This document shows positions 11,384-15,782 of a stretch of DNA of 15,782 nt, one piece after another. Source of the stretch: Nitrososphaerales archaeon (lineage in GTDB: Archaea > Thermoproteota > Nitrososphaeria > Nitrososphaerales > Gagatemarchaeaceae). The position numbers and the translations under genes were made by a program. Position 1 is the first letter of the stretch. The number at the start of each line of letters is the position of its first letter. The notes beneath the pieces are model-generated. The model saw only the letters and a program-made list of their open reading frames with translations, was not told the DNA's origin and made no database searches. The stretch spans positions 1 to 15,782 of the forward strand of contig JASHVX010000060.1 in NCBI GenBank assembly GCA_030044375.1, written 5' to 3'.

Positions 11384-12318
11384 CAGCGGAGCGCCCCCCG
11401 CTTCGCTGACTTCAGGAGCTGGCTCAGAGTGAAGCTGGAAGCCATTGGAGGCTTCGTCGGATGCTTGACGAGCCCAGCCCGTATTCTCTTCCGCGACGAC
11501 GCCAGTGAGACTCCGACATCGGCCCATTCCATGACCGCGTCGTCATGCTTGTTTGGCGATGTGAGAGTGACGACGACCAGTGAATGCTTCAACCGCTCAA
11601 TCCCATCCTCTATCGATTTCAGGAGCCGCCTGGTTTCCCTCTCTTCCTGCTCGGGTTCGTTGAACGTGCCGAGCAGATCCGAGATGACGACGAGTCTGGC
11701 CATGTGGTCCTCCGCGGCGTCGACCAGACGCTTTGAGACGAAGTCTGTGAGCTGATAGCTTGTGAATACACGGCATGTGACTACCTTGCTCATCGCCGCG
11801 GTCGACTTCAGGCCGTGCCACTTCGCGAACATAGAGAAGAGGTACAGGTCCGACCGGTTCCCGCCGTCGACGAAAAAGACCGTGGAGTCCAGGCCACCTG
11901 CGTCAAACGGGAGTTGGGCCCTGAACACCATCAGTTCAGCCACTGCAGGCGCGGTGTCGCCCTTCATGACTATCAGGCGCCGGGATGAAAACGGCCTCAT
12001 CATCGAATCCAGTTGCGGAAAACCCAGCGAGAAATGCGGGAATGACGAAGCCTGATAGAACTCCGGGTGTAGCCCTTGGATGGCCGTGCCTCTTGCCGGA
12101 CTGAAGCTAGGCTGGACCACGGGCGGCTGTAACTGTGCGTGCCTGACGTCACTTTCCAATTCACACCCGCACCCGCGGCAGCTTCCCCTGAACGATTGGA
12201 CTGTTTCATCGGTCGGCCGCGGGCTTCGCCATGTCAGAGGGACTCCGGCGCAGTCTGCACAGTAGTACGCGGAGCGCGCCCTACCGTCTCTGTGTTCGAG
12301 AGCGTGAAGCGCGGCCAA
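11383..12318 (-). CDS. Inactivated RadA/RecA-fold paralogue with N-terminal zinc ribbon
   Basis: From TTG 12318 the protein has 311 residues. An N-terminal zinc ribbon is formed by C20/C23 (YYCADC) and C47/C50/C52 (CRGCGC). The RecA-like core follows: SLGFPQLDSMM corresponds to the entry before Walker A, but the P-loop reads VMKGDTAPAVAEL (about 117-129) with no GKT. The segment RVFTSYQLTDFVSKRLVDA and LVVISDLLGTF align with RadA, where the latter is normally VVDSLT; the Walker B Asp is swapped with Ser. It should not bind or hydrolyse ATP normally, pointing to a structural role such as loading or tethering Dpo2. The longer ATG start at 12390 is rejected because the TATA box (12341-12349) lies inside it, and that box is 27 nt from the TTG. 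First gene of the dpo2 operon. Confidence 0.8.
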   Translation of the reverse strand: MAALHALEHRDGRARSAYYCADCAGVPLTWRSPRPTDETVQSFRGSCRGCGCELESDVRHAQLQPPVVQPSFSPARGTAIQGLHPEFYQASSFPHFSLGFPQLDSMMRPFSSRRLIVMKGDTAPAVAELMVFRAQLPFDAGGLDSTVFFVDGGNRSDLYLFSMFAKWHGLKSTAAMSKVVTCRVFTSYQLTDFVSKRLVDAAEDHMARLVVISDLLGTFNEPEQEERETRRLLKSIEDGIERLKHSLVVVTLTSPNKHDDAVMEWADVGVSLASSRKRIRAGLVKHPTKPPMASSFTLSQLLKSAKRGALR

Positions 12319-12328
12319 TTTTTTTGGC
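12314..12328. repeat. Inverted repeat GCCAA-T5-TTGGC at the operon start
   Basis: A perfect 5-base inverted repeat with a T5 spacer covers the predicted transcript start and the TTG codon (12318-12316) of the RadA-like gene. It could be an operator site or only an A/T tract at the initiator; short repeats of this size also arise by chance. Confidence 0.35.
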
Positions 12329-12340
12329 TGGACTTCTCCA

Positions 12341-12349
12341 GGATATAAT
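12341..12349 (-). promoter_or_regulatory. TATA box of the dpo2 operon
   Basis: ATTATATCC on the minus strand is the strongest TATA match in the window. It predicts transcription from about 12319, that is, directly at the TTG start codon (leaderless). No other promoter is seen before dpo2, so all four genes should follow it. Confidence 0.65.
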
Positions 12350-12383
12350 GCGGAAGAAGCCGCGAGCGAGTTTGACGAAGGGA

Positions 12384-12399
12384 GACACATGAAAGTGTC
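12384..12399. repeat. 16-bp imperfect palindrome upstream of the dpo2 operon, containing ACTTTC
   Basis: GACACATGAAAGTGTC pairs at 6 of 7 positions in each arm (perfect GACAC/GTGTC ends). It is centred about 46 nt upstream of the TATA box. Its minus strand contains ACTTTC (12396-12391), which fits the ANTTTC hexamer I recall from damage-inducible Sulfolobus promoters. A regulator site is plausible but unproven. Confidence 0.38.
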
Positions 12400-12424
12400 G
12401 AGATGCCGAATCGGACTGTCAAGA

Positions 12425-12431
12425 TTTTTAA
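12425..12431 (+). promoter_or_regulatory. TATA box of tRNA-Leu(CAG)
   Basis: TTTTTAA is centred about 31 nt before the tRNA 5' end at 12459, slightly more than usual but the only A/T-rich element there. Confidence 0.5.
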
Positions 12432-12458
12432 CTCAAACTCGAGGCGTGCCGAGACGGC

Positions 12459-12543
12459 GCGGGGGTCGCCCAGCCTGGTCAACGGCGCGAGGCTCAGGAC
12501 CTCGTCCCTCAGGGGTTCGTGGGTTCGAATCCCACCCCCCGCA
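12459..12543 (+). tRNA. tRNA-Leu (anticodon CAG)
   Basis: A class-II tRNA of 85 nt with a long variable arm. The acceptor GCGGGGG pairs with CCCCCGC, the anticodon loop CTCAGGA carries CAG (12495-12497), and the T arm is GTGGG-TTCGAAT-CCCAC. Discriminator A, no encoded CCA and no intron, in contrast to the Met and Pro genes here. Confidence 0.95.
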
Positions 12544-12606
12544 CTGCTTTCCGGGACTCGGGACCGAAACGTGTTTTTGTGCATCACCGGGACCTTTGGA
12601 GTGGGT

Positions 12607-13560
12607 TTGAACACCGCCGTACAGACGTTTGACCTGACCAAGGCATATGGGAACGCGAAAGCGCTCGATGCCCTGAACCTGAAGGTTAGGCAGGGCGAGA
12701 TACTTGTGCTCCTTGGCCCGAACGGGTCTGGGAAGACCACGTTCCTCAACCTAATCTCGACGGTACTGAGACCGACCAGCGGCACCGCGACGGTCATGGG
12801 ATATGACATCGTCAAGCAGTCGTTGAAGGTTAGGGAGACGATAGGGATATCATTCCAAGAGCCGCGCGGCTTCTGGAGGCACAAACCGTATCACATTTTG
12901 TCGTTCCATGCGGCGATCTATGGTCTCAAGGGCAAGGAGAAGTCCGAGGTGGTCGATCAGACCTTGAAGGACTTCGAGCTCTGGACGTCGAGGAACAAGA
13001 GGTTCATGGAGCTGTCAGGAGGACAGGGAAAGAGGCTCGAGGTGGCGAAGCTCTTCGTCAATCGCCCGAAGGTGGCCGTCTTTGATGAACCGACGGCTAT
13101 GGTCGACCTCGATGGGAAGAGGTTGATCTGGGACAAGATAAGGCAGCTGCGGGAGCAAGGCTCGACCTTGGTGGTGGCTACGAACGAGGTGAGGGAGGCA
13201 GAGTACCTGGCTGACAGGATAAGCATAATGAAGGGTGGCAAGGAGGTGGTCACCCAGGATCTTAGGACCCTCAAAGACAGCATCAGTGGTGGGGACGTGG
13301 TCGAGGTGGGAGTCAGCCCGACCATCACGAGTGGGGCCCTGAAGGCGATTGAGGAGGTCCCGGGGACTGTCAGGGTGACTCAAACCTCGGAGAACATGCT
13401 CAACGCCTTCGTCAACAGGTCGGAAGACTGGCTGCCTCAGATGATGGCCTCCGTGCAGTCGTTCGGCGTGAAGATAACGTCGATCAGGGTCTCTGAGCCT
13501 TCGCTCGATGACGTCTTCCTCCACTACACTGGAAAGGAAGCCGTGAAGGCGAGTGCGTGA
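12607..13560 (+). CDS. ABC transporter ATP-binding protein (ABC-2 exporter type)
   Basis: From TTG 12607 (GGAG five bases upstream) the protein has 317 residues: an ATPase domain (about 5-215) and a C-terminal domain as in DrrA/CcmA-like exporters. Walker A is GPNGSGKT (37-44), the Q loop is SFQEP (Q84), the signature is LSGGQ (136-140), and Walker B is VAVFDEP (D160, E161). The switch histidine that normally follows (ATH) is replaced by asparagine (VVATNEVREAE, N193), an unusual change. It should energise the two permeases encoded directly downstream; its stop overlaps the first permease start by eight bases. The substrate is unknown; lipids, drugs or surface polymers are typical of the class. 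GTG 12601 is an alternative start. It follows tRNA-Leu by 63 bases. Confidence 0.9.
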   Translation: MNTAVQTFDLTKAYGNAKALDALNLKVRQGEILVLLGPNGSGKTTFLNLISTVLRPTSGTATVMGYDIVKQSLKVRETIGISFQEPRGFWRHKPYHILSFHAAIYGLKGKEKSEVVDQTLKDFELWTSRNKRFMELSGGQGKRLEVAKLFVNRPKVAVFDEPTAMVDLDGKRLIWDKIRQLREQGSTLVVATNEVREAEYLADRISIMKGGKEVVTQDLRTLKDSISGGDVVEVGVSPTITSGALKAIEEVPGTVRVTQTSENMLNAFVNRSEDWLPQMMASVQSFGVKITSIRVSEPSLDDVFLHYTGKEAVKASA

Positions 13561-14311
13561 GCTTTTCACTCTTCTGGGCTACGAGCTCAGAGAGACGTTC
13601 GACTCCATACCATGGACGGTGTATTTCTGGTTCTATTTTGGATTCCAGTACTTCGTCTACGGCCAGCTCGTCTCGAGGCTCATCCTAGAGCCTCATGACT
13701 ACTACCTCTACTATGGCACCGGACTTCTGATCATCATGACGTTCAACGTAGCTTCGTGGTCAGGCAGGCGGTTCGTGGAGGGCGCCCATGAAGGGAGGCT
13801 GCGCTATATCCTGTCTTTGCCTATCAGGCGGAGCGGACTCTTCGCAGAACAACTCCTTCTGGGCCTGATAGCCAACCTCGTCCGGATAGGGCCGCCCCTT
13901 GTCTTGGTGCTCTGGCTCAATGGGATGCCTCCGGCAGTGCTGCTTACTTCGACCGCCGTGCTCCTTTCCATGAGCGTGGGCATAATGGGGATAATGATCT
14001 CGCTTTCGTTCATCGCGTTCAAGTCGTTCGACATATACAGCGCCATAGTCGCGACGACTAGCGCCATCTTGATCAGGTTCAGCACGATTCTGTACCCGTT
14101 CTCGTACATGCCGGAGGCGTACGAGTCCGTGGCGCGCTTCAACCCGCTCACCTACGGGGCTGACCTGCTCAGGAACGTGATGAGCATAGACGTAAGCCAG
14201 TTGCTTAGTCCAGGGACGGCGATCGTCGTCGTAGCCGCGGTAGGGCTGGCCACGCTCTCCTTGGGCATGGTCCTGGTGCCTCGGACCTTGGAAGGGGTCA
14301 GGTCGTCATGA
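13553..14311 (+). CDS. ABC-2 type permease, first subunit
   Basis: The 252-aa protein has six predicted membrane spans (about residues 21-44, 51-68, 97-121, 129-155, 161-182 and 219-242). The segment between spans 5 and 6 carries ARFNPLTYGADLLR, the typical ABC-2 permease motif. A short amphipathic N-terminus precedes the first span, and a cytoplasmic loop (SGRRFVEGAHEGRLRYILSLPIRRS) between spans 2 and 3 is the usual contact to the ATPase. The GTG start lies within the end of the ATPase gene, and its TGA overlaps the next ATG (ATGA), so the three are translationally coupled. It forms the pore with the next protein; the substrate cannot be told. Confidence 0.9.
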   Translation: MRELFTLLGYELRETFDSIPWTVYFWFYFGFQYFVYGQLVSRLILEPHDYYLYYGTGLLIIMTFNVASWSGRRFVEGAHEGRLRYILSLPIRRSGLFAEQLLLGLIANLVRIGPPLVLVLWLNGMPPAVLLTSTAVLLSMSVGIMGIMISLSFIAFKSFDIYSAIVATTSAILIRFSTILYPFSYMPEAYESVARFNPLTYGADLLRNVMSIDVSQLLSPGTAIVVVAAVGLATLSLGMVLVPRTLEGVRSS

Positions 14312-15099
14312 GCAACTTCAGAAGGATGCTTCAGATAACCCGGGTGGACCTTTCGTACTTCTTCAGGACCAAATGGCTCATCGGAACGCTGATCGGCCTG
14401 AACATGACCGACATGCTGGTCGTAGGGCTCGTCTACAAGGGCATGATGCCGGCCGTGGTAGAAGGCAACCTCAACTACTTCCAGTTCTATGCGCCCGGCG
14501 TCATAATCACAGGGCTCTTCTTCGCCTCGTTCGACGTAGGGAGGAGGGTACACCTAGGCCTTACAGAGGGAGTTTCTCAGTACTATCTGACACTCCCTGT
14601 GAGTCTGAACGAAGTGGTCTACGCGCATCTGCTCTCCGCAGGGCTGGGCGGAGCCATCTATGCGGGCGTCCTGACGGTGATTGCGGCTGCGCTCGTTCCG
14701 CAGCTCGTCTCTTTGTCAACTCTGGCGCTTGTCCCCTTCATGTTCGTCCTCTCGATGGGCCTCGCAGGCATCGCCGCGGTCCTCAACCTCTTCTCAAAGT
14801 CAGGGGACAGGTACTTTACGTTCGCCGATGGAATACAGACGGTCATGGTGAGCCTCAGCACCATCGCATATCCCATATCGATAATCGGGAAATACCTTCC
14901 AAACTCCGTCGTGATGCTTGTGGAGCTGAACCCGCTCAGCCAAGGTGCAGAGGCTCTCAGAGCCATCGTCAACGGAGGGCCGTCGAGCCCGGCATTCACC
15001 ATACCTTCTCTCTTGATCACCTCCTTGGTGCTGCTTGTGGTGGGAGTCGTGTCGTACAGGCACGTCTTCACCAAGCTGAGAGAAGTTGGGAAGATCTAG
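14308..15099 (+). CDS. ABC-2 type permease, second subunit
   Basis: The 263-aa protein has six predicted membrane spans (about residues 23-44, 59-76, 104-130, 136-160, 174-195 and 231-250) and the late motif VELNPLSQGAEALRAI, parallel to the first permease. The loop between spans 2 and 3 (GRRVHLGLTEGVSQYYLTLPVSLNE) corresponds to the ATPase-contacting loop of its partner. The two permeases are related but distant, so they most likely form a heterodimer over two copies of the ATPase. No substrate-binding protein is encoded, which fits export. The gene ends eight bases before the convergent winged-helix gene. Confidence 0.9.
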   Translation: MSNFRRMLQITRVDLSYFFRTKWLIGTLIGLNMTDMLVVGLVYKGMMPAVVEGNLNYFQFYAPGVIITGLFFASFDVGRRVHLGLTEGVSQYYLTLPVSLNEVVYAHLLSAGLGGAIYAGVLTVIAAALVPQLVSLSTLALVPFMFVLSMGLAGIAAVLNLFSKSGDRYFTFADGIQTVMVSLSTIAYPISIIGKYLPNSVVMLVELNPLSQGAEALRAIVNGGPSSPAFTIPSLLITSLVLLVVGVVSYRHVFTKLREVGKI

Positions 15100-15107
15100 A
15101 ACTGGCG

Positions 15108-15488
15108 TCAGCTCTTCGGTGCTTGCGCCGCAGCTGCCTGGACGACGGGGGCCGGTGCGGCCGGTTTGGGCGCGGCTGGAAGCGGCTTCCCCGAGATGAC
15201 CGCGAACACGTTCCTGCCGAGTTCTGTCAACGCGTACCTAGCCGGGCCCCCAAAGTGATCTACCCTGTACTCGGAGAACCCGAGCGACAGCAGTTGCCTG
15301 ACCGTCCAGATGGTCTCCCAGTTCGAGTTGTCTGACGTCAACTCGTCCAGCTCGGAGTTGCTCAGGCCGTCCTTGCTCTTCGACAGGAAGGTCATGGCAG
15401 CGACCAGTCTAGGCGACGCGGCTACCATTCGGACGACCCTCCTCTGGGCCCTGGCATCGGAGGGCCAGATCCAAAGCCCTTGCTTCAT
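15108..15488 (-). CDS. Winged-helix domain protein with Ala/Pro-rich tail
   Basis: The 126-aa protein contains a probable winged helix-turn-helix at about residues 25-99: helix SPRLVAAMTFLSK, helix SNSELDEL, recognition-type helix WETIWTVRQLLSLG, then a beta wing FSEYRVDHFGGPARYALTELG. The last 25 residues are low-complexity Ala, Pro and Gln. Proteins like this act as DNA-binding regulators in archaea, and no ligand domain is present. It starts at ATG 15488; a TATA box is about 29 nt upstream, so the message is nearly leaderless. It is convergent to the ABC exporter and divergent from the coiled-coil gene. The targets are unknown; control of the exporter is possible but not indicated. Confidence 0.75.
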   Translation of the reverse strand: MKQGLWIWPSDARAQRRVVRMVAASPRLVAAMTFLSKSKDGLSNSELDELTSDNSNWETIWTVRQLLSLGFSEYRVDHFGGPARYALTELGRNVFAVISGKPLPAAPKPAAPAPVVQAAAAQAPKS

Positions 15489-15513
15489 TTGGTCGGTCCC
15501 TCGTCAGTATCCT

Positions 15514-15520
15514 GATAAAG
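15514..15520 (-). promoter_or_regulatory. TATA box of the winged-helix gene
   Basis: CTTTATC on the minus strand is centred about 29 nt upstream of ATG 15488. Confidence 0.5.
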
Positions 15521-15582
15521 CTTGATGGGGGCTGCGGTGCTGTCGCGCCATTTACGAGCTTGTCAACTGTTTTTTGTAAGGC

Positions 15583-15782
15583 ATGACAAGTAAGCGCAGA
15601 TCACGTTGTGAGTCGATGGAAGTTCTAACCGAATACGCCGACCAGAGGGCAGAACTCGAGGAGAGGATTAGGTCGTTGGAGGCCGAGAAGGCTTCGCTCC
15701 TCACAGGCATAGCGTCTCTGAAGGAGAGGATCGCCACCTCCGAGCTTGAGAGGTCAGCCGCTCAGCTTGAGAGTGAGGTGGA
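15583..15782 (+). CDS. Coiled-coil protein, N-terminal fragment (3' end outside window)
   Basis: An open frame from ATG 15583 continues through the window end for 66 codons. After a basic start (TSKRRSRCES) the sequence is a charged heptad-rich helix: ADQRAELEERIRSLEAEKAS, then SLKERIATSELERSAAQLESEV. It is a typical coiled coil, as in many archaeal structural or SMC-like proteins, so no function is assigned. ATG 15616 (MEVLTEYADQ) is an equally good start. A T-rich stretch at 15570-15577 could be its TATA element. It diverges from the winged-helix gene. Confidence 0.6.
   Translation, partial: MTSKRRSRCESMEVLTEYADQRAELEERIRSLEAEKASLLTGIASLKERIATSELERSAAQLESEV

Noticed and set aside
11384..11527. 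48-residue N-terminal extension of small protein A
   Set aside because: It lies fully within the RadA-like gene in another frame, and the paralogous protein starts at the position matching ATG 11383.
12314..12328. T-rich hairpin as a terminator
   Set aside because: It sits at the promoter and start codon of the dpo2 operon with no gene ending into it, so an initiator or operator role is more sensible.
12319..12390. RadA-like protein starting at ATG 12390
   Set aside because: The strong TATA box lies inside this extension and predicts transcription starting at TTG 12318.
12234..12884. 216-aa minus-strand frame across tRNA-Leu and the ABC gene start
   Set aside because: It covers a tRNA and is antisense to a well-supported ATPase; it shows no family features.
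1..15782. CRISPR arrays, insertion sequences, rRNA genes or toxin-antitoxin pairs
   Set aside because: No regularly spaced repeats, transposase motifs or rRNA sequence were seen; the small paralogue pair in the dpo2 operon does not look like a toxin-antitoxin pair.

Overview
The window reads as archaeal chromosome, most likely from the Thermoproteota/Nitrososphaerota side. The evidence is Alba chromatin protein, an archaeal RPA-type single-strand binding protein, Y-family Dpo4, a crenarchaeal-type PolB2 (Dpo2), TATA boxes about 26-30 nt upstream of start codons or tRNA 5' ends, leaderless TTG/GTG starts, and tRNA genes interrupted by several short introns. A lineage name below phylum cannot be fixed from the sequence alone.

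Layout: 1-506 is the 3' end of valS (+). 513-644 (-) is a tiny two-CxxC zinc-ribbon protein. 752-1558 (-) is an aldo/keto reductase, followed by tRNA-Thr(TGT) (-). 1727-3212 (-) is a translesion pair, dpo4 overlapping a SWIM zinc-finger protein, with an interrupted tRNA-Pro(CGG) upstream. 3436-4185 (+) is a membrane-anchored protein of unknown function, converging on a membrane-anchored cyclophilin (4199-4873, -). A shared TATA region separates the cyclophilin from albA (4970-5254, +). A class-III aminotransferase and rpa follow (5298-8060, +). A 43-aa membrane peptide runs back over the rpa stop codon. 8273-8591 holds a tRNA-Met(CAT) apparently carrying three introns and a tRNA-Thr(GGT). 8603-12318 (-) is a tightly overlapping four-gene operon. 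tRNA-Leu(CAG), a three-gene ABC-2 exporter (12607-15099, +), a winged-helix protein (15108-15488, -) and the start of a coiled-coil protein (+, running off the end) complete the window.

The most interesting unit is the 8603-12318 operon. In transcription order it encodes a RadA/RecA-fold paralogue with a zinc ribbon and destroyed Walker motifs, two small proteins that are paralogues of each other, and Dpo2, a B-family polymerase with altered exonuclease and motif B/C residues. The logic resembles the bacterial ImuA-ImuB-DnaE2 mutasome: a nucleotide-dead recombinase relative and accessory proteins made together with an unusual lesion-bypass polymerase. Two inverted repeats and an ACTTTC hexamer lie in its promoter region. 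With dpo4, the SWIM protein and rpa nearby, about 10 kb is rich in DNA-damage-tolerance genes.

Almost all of the window is coding or tRNA. No CRISPR array, insertion sequence or rRNA was seen, and no stretch above 300 bases is left without a gene.
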